From Pseudomonas sp. 8O (GTDB taxonomy: Bacteria > Pseudomonadota > Gammaproteobacteria > Pseudomonadales > Pseudomonadaceae), in NCBI RefSeq assembly GCF_902506495.1, contig NZ_LR733267.1:310001-374000 (forward strand): 64,000 nucleotides of DNA, written 5' to 3'. The position numbers and the translations under genes were made by a program. This document shows positions 49,908 through 61,138 of this stretch, piece by piece; the first letter of the stretch is position 1; each line of letters begins with the position of its first letter. The notes under the pieces were generated by a model that was not told the origin of the DNA, searched no databases, and worked only from the letters and a program-made list of their open reading frames with translations.

Positions 49908-50855
49908 TCAGGAGGGCGTACTTCCGGCCGGATCGACCGGGGGGCTCGGTGGAGCGGCTTGCGGTTCGCTCTGTACCGGGACTTCCGGAGCGGGCACTCG
50001 GTCCAGGCGCAGGGTCGCACGACGGTTCTTGGCGCGATTGGCTTCGTTGTTGTTTGGCACCAGCGGGTAACGCTCGCCATGAAAGCGCATGGTGATCTGC
50101 TCGACCGCTACGCCACCGGCCACCAGATACTCCTGCACGGCCAGCGCACGACGGCGTGAGAGGTCGCGATTGGTCAGACGATTACCGCTGTTGTCGGCGT
50201 GACCATCAATCTGGAAGCTGTTGATGCTCGGGTCGGCCTTGACGAAGTCGAGGATGATGTCGAGCTTGGCCTTGGCCATCGGATCGAGATCGATGCCACC
50301 CCCCGGGAAACCGATCTGCGCCTGGCGAATCTGATCGAAATTGACCGGCAGCAACTTGGCGATACAGGCCTGGTAATCGTCATAGGCCTTGTGAAACTTC
50401 ACCGGCAGCAAACGCACTTCCAGATTATCGCCACCGTTGAGGGTGCGATGACGTACCAGCGGGCTGCGCCCTTCGAGCAAACCGGTGAGCAGCCGCGAAC
50501 CCTGCTCCTGCGAGCTGTTGAACGGCACCTCACCATTGCCGACGCTGACCACGCCGAGGTTGATGTCGCCGCGCCCTGGCTGCCAGGGCGCAGCCGCCGC
50601 CAGCAAGGTCGCCGAACCTGCGCCCATCCAGCGTTCACGGGCCTTGAGGCGGAAGGTGACCTGTTCACCCGCGCGGCGTACGAACTCGCCACTGCCGAAA
50701 TTGCTGATCGGCTGGCTCAGGCGACACTCGAACTGATCACCCTCGACCGTCCACTCCACCTTTTCCAGCCGCGTCTGGAAGCTGATGGCATGCGCTGGCA
50801 AGCACAAAGGCATGCCAGCCAGCAGGCTGATCAGAAGGAAATTGGGCGCACGCAC
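49908..50855 (-). CDS. motY: Flagellar protein MotY-type OmpA-domain protein
   Basis: 315 residues. A signal peptide (NFLLISLLAGMPLCLPAHA) precedes an N-terminal domain typical of MotY (LEKVEWTVEGDQFECRLSQPI, VRRAGEQVTFRLKARERWMGAG), then an OmpA domain (FQIDGHADNSGNRLTNRDLSRRRALAV) and a proline-rich tail. MotY forms the T ring of the flagellar motor and helps anchor the stators to peptidoglycan. GTG 50855 has GGAG six bases upstream; GTG 50867 is the alternative. Position between argG and pyrC matches other pseudomonads. Confidence 0.88.
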   Translation of the reverse strand: MRAPNFLLISLLAGMPLCLPAHAISFQTRLEKVEWTVEGDQFECRLSQPISNFGSGEFVRRAGEQVTFRLKARERWMGAGSATLLAAAAPWQPGRGDINLGVVSVGNGEVPFNSSQEQGSRLLTGLLEGRSPLVRHRTLNGGDNLEVRLLPVKFHKAYDDYQACIAKLLPVNFDQIRQAQIGFPGGGIDLDPMAKAKLDIILDFVKADPSINSFQIDGHADNSGNRLTNRDLSRRRALAVQEYLVAGGVAVEQITMRFHGERYPLVPNNNEANRAKNRRATLRLDRVPAPEVPVQSEPQAAPPSPPVDPAGSTPS

Positions 50856-51008
50856 GGTCGACTCCACGGCGGTTCACGGCATTCTTACGGGGTATCGGTC
50901 AGGCGCGCGGAAACTTGACCCCCTGCGTGCAATTGTCGCGTCGCCGCGAGCGCGAACAGGCGCTTTTCAGTTACCATGCGGCCACGTTTTACCCGCCTGG
51001 AAGCCTCC

Positions 51009-52055
51009 ATGTCCGACCTCCTGACTCTCCTGCGTCCCGATGACTGGCACATTCACCTGCGCGACGGCGCGGTGCTGCCACACACCGTCGGCGACGCCGC
51101 GCGCACTTTCGGCCGCGCCATCATCATGCCCAACTTGGTTCCGCCGGTACGCAATGCCGCCGAAGCCGACGCCTATCGTCAGCGCATCCTCGCGGCGCGC
51201 CCGGCGGGTAGTCGCTTCGAGCCGCTGATGGTGCTCTATCTCACCGACAACACCAGCCCCGAAGACGTGCGAGCGGCCAAGGCCAGCGGTTTCGTGCATG
51301 CGGCCAAGCTTTACCCGGCCGGCGCTACCACCAACTCCGACTCGGGCGTGACCAGCATCGACAAGATCTTCCCGGCACTCGAAGCGATGGCCGAAGTCGG
51401 CATGCTGCTGCTGGTGCACGGCGAAGTGACCCGCGCCGAGATCGACGTATTCGACCGCGAGAAGACCTTCATCGACGAGCACCTGACCCGTGTGGTCGAC
51501 CGCTTCCCGACGCTGAAAGTGGTGTTCGAGCACATCACCACCCGTGACGCGGTGCAGTTCGTCGAGGCCGCCTCGGCCAACGTCGGCGCCACCATCACCG
51601 CGCACCATCTGCTGTACAACCGCAACCACATGCTGGTCGGCGGCATTCGCCCGCACTTCTACTGCCTGCCGATCCTCAAGCGCAACGTGCATCAGGAAGC
51701 CCTGCTCGACGCTGCCACCAGCGGCAACGTCAAGTTCTTCCTCGGCACCGACTCGGCGCCGCACGTCAAGCACGCCAAGGAAGCCGCCTGCGGCTGCGCC
51801 GGCTGCTACACCGCCTATGCGGCCATCGAGCTGTATGCCGAAGCCTTCGAACAGCGCGGCGCGCTGGACAAGCTGGAAGCCTTCGCCAGCTTCCACGGCC
51901 CGGACTTCTACGGCATGCCGCGCAACAGCGACAGCATCACCCTGGTGCGCGAGGAGTGGACCGTGCCGGCCACCCTGCCGCTGGGCGACAACAGCGTGGT
52001 GCCGCTGCGCGCCGGCGAAACCCTGCGCTGGAAATTGCTGGAGGCCCAGGCGTGA
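51009..52055 (+). CDS. pyrC: Dihydroorotase
   Basis: 348 residues. Class II enzyme: metal ligands in WHIHLRDG, carboxylated Lys in AAKLYPAGATTNSDSGV, LVHGEV, FEHITTRDAV and LGTDSAPHVKHAKE. Converts carbamoyl aspartate to dihydroorotate in pyrimidine synthesis. ATG 51009 follows GGAAG. The stop overlaps the GTG start of rnt. Confidence 0.97.
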   Translation: MSDLLTLLRPDDWHIHLRDGAVLPHTVGDAARTFGRAIIMPNLVPPVRNAAEADAYRQRILAARPAGSRFEPLMVLYLTDNTSPEDVRAAKASGFVHAAKLYPAGATTNSDSGVTSIDKIFPALEAMAEVGMLLLVHGEVTRAEIDVFDREKTFIDEHLTRVVDRFPTLKVVFEHITTRDAVQFVEAASANVGATITAHHLLYNRNHMLVGGIRPHFYCLPILKRNVHQEALLDAATSGNVKFFLGTDSAPHVKHAKEAACGCAGCYTAYAAIELYAEAFEQRGALDKLEAFASFHGPDFYGMPRNSDSITLVREEWTVPATLPLGDNSVVPLRAGETLRWKLLEAQA

Positions 52056-52726
52056 GCGAAGACAACTACGACGAAGAACTCGAACCCAGCCTGCCGTCCG
52101 GCCCGCGCACGCCCATGGCGGCGCGCTTTCGCGGTTATCTGCCGGTTGTGGTGGACGTGGAAACCGGCGGTTTCAACTGCGCCACCGATGCCCTGCTGGA
52201 AATCGCCGCGACCACCATCGCCATGGATGAGAGCGGCTTTCTGTATCCGGATCACACCCACTTCTTCCGCATCGAACCCTTCGCAGGCGCCAACATCGAA
52301 CAAGCCGCGCTGGAATTTACCGGCATCAAGCTCGACCACCCGCTGCGCATGGCAGTGAGCGAGGAGCACGCGCTGGGCGAAATCTTCAAGGGCCTGCGCA
52401 AGTCGATCAAATCGGCTGGCTGCAAGCGTGCGATATTGGTCGGCCACAACAGCAGCTTCGACCTGGGCTTCCTCAATGCGGCGGTGGCGCGCTGCGGCAT
52501 CAAGCGCAACCCCTTCCATCCCTTCTCCAGCTTCGACACCGCGACCCTCGCCGGCCTCGCTTACGGCCAGACCGTGCTGGCCAAGGCCTGCCAGACTGCC
52601 GGTATCGAGTTCGACGGCAAGGAAGCACACTCCGCGCGCTACGACACCGAGAAAACCGCCGAACTGTTCTGCGGCATCGTCAATCGCTGGAAGGAAATGG
52701 GCGGCTGGGACGAATTCGATCAGTAA
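52052..52726 (+). CDS. rnt: Ribonuclease T
   Basis: 224 residues. DEDDh exonuclease: VVDVETGGFN (first Asp and Glu), VGHNSSFDLGFL (Asp), HSARYDTEKTAEL (His and Asp). Trims 3' ends of tRNA and other stable RNAs. GTG 52052 overlaps the pyrC stop (GTGA), so they are translationally coupled. Confidence 0.95.
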   Translation: MSEDNYDEELEPSLPSGPRTPMAARFRGYLPVVVDVETGGFNCATDALLEIAATTIAMDESGFLYPDHTHFFRIEPFAGANIEQAALEFTGIKLDHPLRMAVSEEHALGEIFKGLRKSIKSAGCKRAILVGHNSSFDLGFLNAAVARCGIKRNPFHPFSSFDTATLAGLAYGQTVLAKACQTAGIEFDGKEAHSARYDTEKTAELFCGIVNRWKEMGGWDEFDQ

Positions 52727-52753
52727 GCCTCTGCGCGGCGATCGAACCCCATG

Positions 52754-52780
52754 AAAAAACCGGCGTCTGCCGGTTTTTTT
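52754..52780 (+). terminator. Terminator after rnt
   Basis: AAAAAACCGGC-gtct-GCCGG followed by TTTTTTT, 28 bases after the rnt stop. Confidence 0.92.
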
Positions 52781-52813
52781 AGGTTCTTCGCATAGTTTTG
52801 GGACAAGTGCAGA

Positions 52814-53519
52814 TTGGCACCGGACTGGCAAGTTTGTGTGCGTCTTGCTTGCTGACTCAGCACGATTTATTACCGCGTGCGCTGAGCGTTTGGGTTGCGC
52901 CCCTTACGGGCGCCATACCTTGATTCGCTGCGCTCACCCTTCGGGCCAGCCTACGGCTGTTACTTCGCTTCGCTGCGTTTCCTCGCTCCGGTGCCGCTCC
53001 GGGGGCCGGCTTACAAGGGCCATCCTTGGCCCTTTAAGTGGGGCCGCCATCGGTATCTCGCCGCATCCATGCGGCTCGCTCCCCTACGCAACACCTCCAC
53101 TCGGCCTCCTGAAGGGGACCAGGTCGCGAGCTTGCGTAATCTCCACATAATTAAACTCAGCGGCGTCTGGCTTTTGCTCTTTCACCGCGATCTCACAGAC
53201 GACGCCCAAGTCCCCTTCAGGAGGCCGAGTGGAATCGCCACGTAAGGGGTTGAGCGACATGGATGTCGCGAGAGCCACGATGGGCCAGGGATGGCCCTTC
53301 GTGGCGTGCCCCTGGAGTGGTGATGGAGCGAGGGAACCCCGGCGCAGCAGGGGCCGTATGTAGGGGTGTGTTTCTTTGCTTACTTTCTTTGCACAAGCAA
53401 AGAAAGTGAGTCGCCCGTGAGGGGCGAAACCAAGACGAAAGATCGACACGCCAATGATCCTTGCCCGGATATGAATAGCGCTGCACGCAGAACACACAAA
53501 CTTGCCAGTCCAGTGCCAA
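52814..53519. repeat. 706-bp inverted-repeat block between rnt and bfd
   Basis: Bounded by a 27-base inverted repeat with one mismatch (52814-52840 and 53493-53519; it contains GACTGGCAAGTTTGTGTG). Inside lies a perfect 24-base inverted repeat (53096-53119 and 53210-53233, with CTCGGCCTCCTGAAGGGG), and the sequences beyond it on each side are recognisable as diverged inverted copies. A CTTTCTTTGC / GCAAAGAAAG hairpin is at about 53384-53407. Short frames here look non-coding. Similar sequence is widespread in Pseudomonas as I recall; no transposase is present. Confidence 0.7.
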
Positions 53520-53623
53520 ACATATCCTCCCCGCGAAAACTCAAAGACCTTTTCTACACGTCCCTGCCGAGAGCTGAACCGTTCGTCAGACACTGCGAGC
53601 ATTCGCAATCGATCTTTGACAAG

Positions 53624-53642
53624 CATTCTCATTAACATTAGT
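53624..53642 (-). promoter_or_regulatory. Possible Fur box upstream of bfd
   Basis: Read on the minus strand, ACTAATGTTAATGAGAATG agrees with the Fur consensus at about 12 of 19 positions, 42 bases before the bfd start. bfd is iron-repressed in P. aeruginosa, which fits, but the match is modest. Confidence 0.4.
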
Positions 53643-53683
53643 ATCCGATCCATCGAACAGAACCACCAAGACGAGCCTTGCTT

Positions 53684-53902
53684 ATGTACGTCTGCCTCTG
53701 TGAAGGTGTCACCGATACTCAAATCCGCGATGCGGTCTACGAGGGCTGCTGCAGCTATCGTGAAGTGCGCGGCACGCTCGGCATCGCCAGCCAGTGCGGC
53801 AAGTGCGCTTGCCTGGCCAAACAGGTCGTTCGCGAAACCATCGCCGAAGTGCAGAGCAGCCAAGCCTCGCTGGCCTATCCTGCGGGTTTCGTCGCTGCCT
53901 GA
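53684..53902 (+). CDS. bfd: Bacterioferritin-associated ferredoxin
   Basis: 72 residues with the four 2Fe-2S cysteines at MYVCLCEG (4 and 6) and GIASQCGKCAC (38 and 41). Bfd binds bacterioferritin and delivers electrons for iron release in the cytoplasm. bfrB is not in the window. ATG 53684 is preferred to a TTG at 53678. Followed by a bidirectional terminator. Confidence 0.94.
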   Translation: MYVCLCEGVTDTQIRDAVYEGCCSYREVRGTLGIASQCGKCACLAKQVVRETIAEVQSSQASLAYPAGFVAA

Positions 53903-53919
53903 GACACGACACGAGAATG

Positions 53920-53949
53920 AAAAACCGGATCTGAGCATCCGGTTTTTTT
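53920..53949. terminator. Bidirectional terminator after bfd
   Basis: AAAAACCGGAT-ctgagc-ATCCGGTTTTT between bfd and the convergent gene at 53970. Confidence 0.9.
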
Positions 53950-53969
53950 CGTCCTCGAACAGCCAGGGG

Positions 53970-54341
53970 TCACGTCGGAGCGTCGCGCTCCAGGTGATCG
54001 AGGTCCACCGCTTCACCCGGCTTGGCGTGCAACTTGGCGCGGATGTCTTCGAAGAGCGCATCGTATTCGGCATGGGCACGCATGATCGGGCTGTGGTTGG
54101 GCGGCAAGCCATGCTTGGCTACCAGGCGGGAGATCACGCTGGCAAAGTTGAACGCAGTATCGCGATGCATTTCGAAGACTTCCTCGAATGCCCTGCCCTC
54201 GATCTCGCCGACCAGGCGCCCATGCAGCATGGGTCCTTCTTGTGAATCCTTGCGCACCTCATAGTAGAAATCGATGCTGTAACCAGGCTGCCCGCCCAGG
54301 CCAGGCGGATTGCTGCGATGCAGGTGACCAGGTTCGAACAT
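53970..54341 (-). CDS. Conserved hypothetical protein
   Basis: 123 residues, soluble and slightly acidic, no signal peptide. Features: a Gly/Pro-rich start (FEPGHLHRSNPPGLGGQPG), YSIDFYYEVRKDSQEGPMLHG that may form a beta-sheet and a helical C-terminal half (AEYDALFEDIRAKLHAKP). No domain recognised. ATG 54341 lies nine bases after AAGGAG; GTG at 54350 is too close to it. Confidence 0.75.
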   Translation of the reverse strand: MFEPGHLHRSNPPGLGGQPGYSIDFYYEVRKDSQEGPMLHGRLVGEIEGRAFEEVFEMHRDTAFNFASVISRLVAKHGLPPNHSPIMRAHAEYDALFEDIRAKLHAKPGEAVDLDHLERDAPT

Positions 54342-54436
54342 GGGGCTCACTCCTTTGCCGTGGCACTGCGAGAAACTCCCTGACGGGAGCGTGCGAAGAG
54401 TCTAGCTCGCTGCTCAAAGCCCTGCATCGCACCATC

Positions 54437-54754
54437 TCAGTGCACAGCTGAATCCCCTGCCCTTTCCTGTACCAACACCCAGGGGGCGACCACGACTGCC
54501 CACAACTGGGGCTCGCGCGCGAGCAGATCTTCGGCACGTGTATCTTCGAGCTTGCACAGCAGGCCTCGGTTCATCCATTGCGCAACTCGAGCCTGATCGT
54601 TTTCGGCCAGGGCATGCGCGACCGCCACCAGATCCTCGCCACCCTCGACCCAGAGTAGCGCACCGCGAGCGAAGAACGGCTGCAGTTCCTGCCAACGAAT
54701 CGGCGCTGTCTCACCGAGCAGCTTGGCATAGAGGGTGCTAGATTGATCCGTCAT
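54437..54754 (-). CDS. DUF2288-family protein
   Basis: 105 residues. YAKLLGETAPIRWQELQPFFARGALLWVEGGEDLVAVAHALAEND fits the DUF2288 family of small cytoplasmic proteins of unknown role. ATG 54754 is taken; upstream frame to 54853 is out of line with homologue length. Same strand as 53970-54341. Confidence 0.78.
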   Translation of the reverse strand: MTDQSSTLYAKLLGETAPIRWQELQPFFARGALLWVEGGEDLVAVAHALAENDQARVAQWMNRGLLCKLEDTRAEDLLAREPQLWAVVVAPWVLVQERAGDSAVH

Positions 54755-55049
54755 GGTGTGTCCCGTGTCGATGGCTTTGAATGCAGGCGCGCAATGATAG
54801 CGTCGGCAACTGCCCTGGCAACCGCGCGACGCTCGCCAGCCGACCCAGGCCACGCCGTTTTTCTATACATTCCTTGCAATTTAGCGACAACCCCACGTAT
54901 CGCCTCCAGCTGCCGGCTTTTCAAGGCGCAAATCCGCGCTCTACACTGTTCCGGTACAGTTGCCGGAGGCATTACCGGGGTAACAGACCCGGTTCTGCAG
55001 CTTCGGCCGCAAGAACTACAACAACGAAAAACACAAGAGTGGAGCACTC

Positions 55050-56171
55050 ATGAACAAGGCTACTAAGCAGATTTCCAAGCTGTTCGCGGCAATGGCACTG
55101 GCGGGGGCGGCCAGCTATTCGATGGCGGCCGACAACATCAAGATCGGTCTGGCCGGTCCGGTGACCGGTGCCGTTGCTCAGTACGGTGAGATGCAATTCA
55201 TCGGCGCCAAGATGGCCATCGAACAGATCAACAAGGCCGGCGGCGTCAACGGCGCCCAGCTCGAAGGCGTGGTCTACGACGACGCGTGCGATCCGAAACA
55301 AGCCGTTGCCGTTGCCAACAAGATCGTCAACGACGGCGTCAAGTTCGTGGTTGGCCACCTGTGCTCCAGCTCCACTCAGCCGGCTTCCGACATCTACGAA
55401 GACGAAGGTATCCTGATGATCACCGCGGCTTCCACCAGCCCGGACATCACCGCTCGTGGCTACGAGCTGGTCTTCCGCACCATCGGTCTGGACAGCCTGC
55501 AAGGCCCGACCGCCGGTAACTTCATCGCCGACCACGTCAAGCCGAAGAACGTCGCCGTCATTCACGACAAGCAGCAGTACGGTGAAGGTATCGCCACCGC
55601 GGTCAAGCAGACCCTGGAAGGCAAAGGCGTGAAAGTTTCCCTGTTCGAAGGCATCAACGCTGGCGACAAGGACTTCTCGGCACTGATCGCCAAGCTCAAC
55701 CAGGCTGGCGTCGACTTCGTCTACTACGGCGGCTACCACCCGGAGCTGGGCCTGCTGCTGCGCCAGACCAAAGAGCGCGGCCTGAACGTCAAGTTCATGG
55801 GCCCGGAAGGCGTGGGTAACAAGGAAATCTCGGCCATCGCCGGCCCGGCTTCCGAAGGCCTGCTGGTCACCCTGCCGAAGTCCTTCGACCAGGATCCGAA
55901 GAACCAGGCGCTGGTCGAGGCCTTCAAAGCCAAGAACGAAGACCCGAGCGGTCCGTTCGTGTTCCCGGCCTACGCTGCCGTTCAGGTCATCGCCGAAGGC
56001 ATCGAGAAAGCTGGCGATACCGATACCGCCAAGGTAGCGGCTGCCCTGCGCGCCAACAGCTTCAACACCCCTACCGGTTCCCTGGGCTTCGACGAGAAGG
56101 GTGACCTGAAGGACTTCAGCTTCGTGGTGTACGAGTGGCACCAGGACGGCACTAAGTCCGAAGCCAAGTAA
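55050..56171 (+). CDS. braC: Branched-chain amino acid ABC transporter, periplasmic binding protein
   Basis: 373 residues. Signal peptide MNKATKQISKLFAAMALAGA with cleavage near SMAAD; the mature part is a type I periplasmic binding protein with a Cys pair (YDDACDP, GHLCSSS), and the residues STQPAS, AASTSPDIT and YYGGYHPE line the ligand site in this family. Binds leucine, isoleucine, valine (and alanine or threonine in Pseudomonas). First gene of braCDEFG; a hairpin terminator lies between it and braD. Confidence 0.95.
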   Translation: MNKATKQISKLFAAMALAGAASYSMAADNIKIGLAGPVTGAVAQYGEMQFIGAKMAIEQINKAGGVNGAQLEGVVYDDACDPKQAVAVANKIVNDGVKFVVGHLCSSSTQPASDIYEDEGILMITAASTSPDITARGYELVFRTIGLDSLQGPTAGNFIADHVKPKNVAVIHDKQQYGEGIATAVKQTLEGKGVKVSLFEGINAGDKDFSALIAKLNQAGVDFVYYGGYHPELGLLLRQTKERGLNVKFMGPEGVGNKEISAIAGPASEGLLVTLPKSFDQDPKNQALVEAFKAKNEDPSGPFVFPAYAAVQVIAEGIEKAGDTDTAKVAAALRANSFNTPTGSLGFDEKGDLKDFSFVVYEWHQDGTKSEAK

Positions 56172-56187
56172 GCTTCCTGTCTGAGCC

Positions 56188-56215
56188 AAAGCCCACTGCG
56201 CGAGCAGTGGGCTTT
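56188..56215 (+). terminator. Attenuating terminator between braC and braD
   Basis: AAAGCCCACTGC-gcga-GCAGTGGGCTTT, 16 bases after braC. Likely gives an excess of binding protein over the membrane subunits. Confidence 0.82.
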
Positions 56216-56287
56216 GTTTATTAGAAGAATTCCGGCCTCGCGCTGCGCCACAAGCGCCGCTTTACGCAAGCGCCCAGGAGTTAGGCA

Positions 56288-58463
<2,176 letters not shown>

Positions 58464-58467
<4 letters not shown>

Positions 58468-59231
58468 GCCGCACGATTCTCGAAGTAAGCGGCCTGTCCA
58501 TGCGTTTCGGCGGCCTGTTGGCCGTCAACGGGGTGGGCCTGAATGTCAAGGAAAAGCAGGTGGTGTCGATGATCGGCCCGAACGGCGCCGGCAAGACCAC
58601 CGTCTTCAACTGCCTGACCGGCTTCTATCAGCCGAGCTCCGGCAGCATCCGCCTCAATGGCGAAGCGATCGAGGGCCTGCCCGGCCACAAGATCGCCCGC
58701 AAGGGCGTGGTACGCACCTTCCAGAACGTGCGTCTGTTCAAGGACATGACGGCGGTAGAAAACCTGCTGATCGCCCAGCATCGCCATCTCAACACCAGCT
58801 ACCTGGCGGGTCTGTTCAAGACCTCGGCGTTCCGCCGCAGCGAGCGCGAGGCCATGGACTACGCCGCCCACTGGCTGGAACAGGTCGACCTGGTGGACTT
58901 CGCCAACCGTAGCGCCGGCACCCTGGCCTACGGTCAGCAACGTCGCCTGGAAATTGCCCGCTGCATGATGACGCGCCCGAGCATCCTCATGCTCGACGAG
59001 CCGGCCGCCGGTCTCAACCCGCGTGAAACCGAAGACCTGAAAGCGCTGATCAGCGTGCTGCGTGACGATCACAATGTCACCGTGCTGCTGATCGAGCACG
59101 ACATGAAGCTGGTGATGAGCATTTCCGACCACATCTACGTGATCAACCAGGGCACTCCCCTGGCCGACGGCACGCCGGACGCTATCCGCAACAACCCGGA
59201 CGTGATCAAAGCCTATCTGGGGGAGGCGTAA
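58464..59231 (+). CDS. braF: Branched-chain amino acid ABC transporter, ATPase LivG-type
   Basis: 255 residues. Walker A GPNGAGKTT (about 38-46), signature LAYGQQRRLEIARC, Walker B ILMLDEPAAGLN and the family C-terminal LADGTPDAIRNNPDVIKAYLGE. Overlaps braE; four bases before braG. Confidence 0.96.
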
Positions 59232-59234
59232 TCC

Positions 59235-59936
59235 ATGCTGAGCTTCAACAACGTCTCAACCTTCTACGGCAAGATCCAGGCCCTGCACGACGTCAGCATC
59301 GAAGTGCAGAAAGGCGAGATCGTCACCCTGATCGGCGCCAACGGTGCCGGCAAGTCGACCCTGCTCATGACCCTGTGCGGCAACCCGCGCGCCACCAGCG
59401 GCAGCATCCGCTACCTGGGTGAGGAACTGGTGGGCATGGATACCCCGGAGATCATGCGCAAGAGCATCGCCATCGTGCCGGAAGGCCGCCGCGTGTTCGC
59501 CCGCCTGACCGTCGAGGAAAACCTGGCCATGGGCGGCTTCTTCGGTGACAAGGCGGACAATCAGGAGCAAATGGACAAGGTCCTGCACCTTTTCCCGCGC
59601 CTGAAGGAGCGCTTCGCCCAGCGCGCCGGCACCATGAGCGGCGGCGAGCAGCAGATGCTCGCCATCGGTCGTGCATTGATGAGCAAGCCCAACCTGCTGC
59701 TGCTCGATGAGCCGTCTCTGGGTCTGGCGCCGATCATCATCCAGCAGATCTTCGACATCATCGAGCAACTGCGCAAAGACGGCGTGACCGTGTTCCTGGT
59801 CGAGCAGAACGCCAACCAGGCGCTGAAGCTGGCGGATCGCGGTTACGTGCTGGAGAACGGCCACATCGTCATGCGCGGCAGCGGGGAAGAGCTGCTCAAC
59901 GATCCTAAGGTACGCGACGCCTACCTCGGTGGCTAA
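59235..59936 (+). CDS. braG: Branched-chain amino acid ABC transporter, ATPase LivF-type
   Basis: 233 residues. Walker A GANGAGKST (about 35-43), signature MSGGEQQMLAIGRAL, Walker B LLLLDEPSLGLAP and a switch His-like position in FLVEQNANQALKLAD. Last gene of the operon, followed by a terminator. Confidence 0.96.
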   Translation: MLSFNNVSTFYGKIQALHDVSIEVQKGEIVTLIGANGAGKSTLLMTLCGNPRATSGSIRYLGEELVGMDTPEIMRKSIAIVPEGRRVFARLTVEENLAMGGFFGDKADNQEQMDKVLHLFPRLKERFAQRAGTMSGGEQQMLAIGRALMSKPNLLLLDEPSLGLAPIIIQQIFDIIEQLRKDGVTVFLVEQNANQALKLADRGYVLENGHIVMRGSGEELLNDPKVRDAYLGG

Positions 59937-59955
59937 GCGCAACCTGCGACATCGG

Positions 59956-59981
59956 AACCGCCCTTCGGGGCGGTTTCTTTT
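59956..59981 (+). terminator. Terminator of the bra operon
   Basis: AACCGCCC-ttcg-GGGCGGTT then TCTTTTT, with the stable TTCG loop. Confidence 0.9.
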
Positions 59982-60010
59982 TATCTGCGGGAGCGCAACG
60001 GTCCACATTG

Positions 60011-60081
60011 GATCGCCCACAAGCGGGCTCCTACAAACAATAAGACCACCGCTTCCTGTAGGAGCCGGCTTGCCGGCGATC
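60011..60081. repeat. REP/BIME pair
   Basis: Two inverted REP units, GATCGCCCACAAGCGGGCTC.. at 60011-60035 and the complementary TGTAGGAGCCGGCTTGCCGG.. at 60057-60081. A common Pseudomonas intergenic repeat between the bra operon and the next gene. Confidence 0.8.
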
Positions 60082-60179
60082 ATGGCCTGATGGCGAACTC
60101 TTAAGCGAATATTTCCGCCCTCTTGCGTCAGCCTCGACGAGTATTAGTCTCAACAGCTCTACTCTCGCGAGTCCCACTC

Positions 60180-61040
60180 ATGCGCAAGCCTCTGCTCCTG
60201 CTACTGGCCATCACCCTGCTGCTGGGCGCCTGCAGCCGTGTCGGCCTGGCATATCGCAACCTCGATTGGCTGATCCCTTGGAAGCTGGGCGACTACGTGG
60301 CGCTGACCAGCGAGCAGAGCGCCTGGCTCAAACCCCAGCTGCAGGAGCACCTGGCCTGGCACTGCAGCGTCGAGCTGCCGCGTTATCTCGACTGGCTGCA
60401 ACGCAGTCAGCAGGCGCTGAGCAACCGTGACAGCGAGCTGATGGCCAGCCAGTTGGCCGACTTCGAGCAAGCCATGCAGCGCATCGCCGTGGAAATAACC
60501 CCCAGCACCATCGAGCTGCTGCGCGGCCTCAGCCCGCGTCAGGTCGATCAGCTATTGGCGGCAATGGACGAGCAGAACGCCAAGCTGCGTGAAGAGTTTC
60601 TCAAGCCGCCCGTGCAGGAACAGGTCAGTCGGCGCGCCGAGCGCATGGAAGAGCGCCTGCAGCCCTGGTTTGGCACGCTGAACGCCGGGCAGCGCGAGCG
60701 GGTGCAGAGCTGGGCACAGGGCCTGGGCGAACAGAACAAGATCTGGCTGGAAAACCGCATGGTCTGGCAACAGGCTCTGCGTGAGGCATTGGAAGTACGC
60801 CGTGGCGATGACTTCACTGCGCGCATGACCGCCCTGCTGCAACAACGCGAGCGCTTCTATACCAGCGCCTATCAGGCCAGCTATGAAAGCAACCGTCAGG
60901 CCATGGCCGAGATGATCGTCGATCTGGTCGAGCAGGCAGACTCAAAACAGATGGAGCGAGCCGACAAGCACCTGAAAAGCCTTCATGCCGACCTGGCTGC
61001 GCAGCAGTGCCAGGGGGGCGAGTCAGTAGTCAGTCGTTGA
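60180..61040 (+). CDS. DUF6279-family lipoprotein
   Basis: 286 residues. Lipobox LLLGAC, then a wholly helical periplasmic domain (YRNLDWLIPWKLGDYVALTSEQSAWLKPQL, RRAERMEERLQPWFGTLNAGQRERVQSWAQG) that I link to DUF6279 from memory. Role unknown; ATG 60180 is the only start giving a signal peptide. Convergent with ung. Confidence 0.8.
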   Translation: MRKPLLLLLAITLLLGACSRVGLAYRNLDWLIPWKLGDYVALTSEQSAWLKPQLQEHLAWHCSVELPRYLDWLQRSQQALSNRDSELMASQLADFEQAMQRIAVEITPSTIELLRGLSPRQVDQLLAAMDEQNAKLREEFLKPPVQEQVSRRAERMEERLQPWFGTLNAGQRERVQSWAQGLGEQNKIWLENRMVWQQALREALEVRRGDDFTARMTALLQQRERFYTSAYQASYESNRQAMAEMIVDLVEQADSKQMERADKHLKSLHADLAAQQCQGGESVVSR

Positions 61041-61085
61041 AACAACGGCAGCCGATAGACTCAGAGTGTCGTGGGGCTACCCAGG

Positions 61086-61116
61086 CCGTACGCACCAGGT
61101 AAGCCGGTGCGCACGG
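61086..61116. repeat. Inverted repeat between convergent genes
   Basis: CCGTACGCACC-aggtaagcc-GGTGCGCACGG (10 of 11 pairs). Sits between the DUF6279 gene and ung; may serve as terminator although it lacks a T tract. Confidence 0.5.
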
Positions 61117-61138
61117 CGCACCCTACGACGCGATCTCG

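Noticed and set aside
53084..54112. 342-codon open frame across the repeat block and antisense to bfd
   Set aside because: Spans the inverted-repeat block, a terminator and bfd; no recognisable protein.
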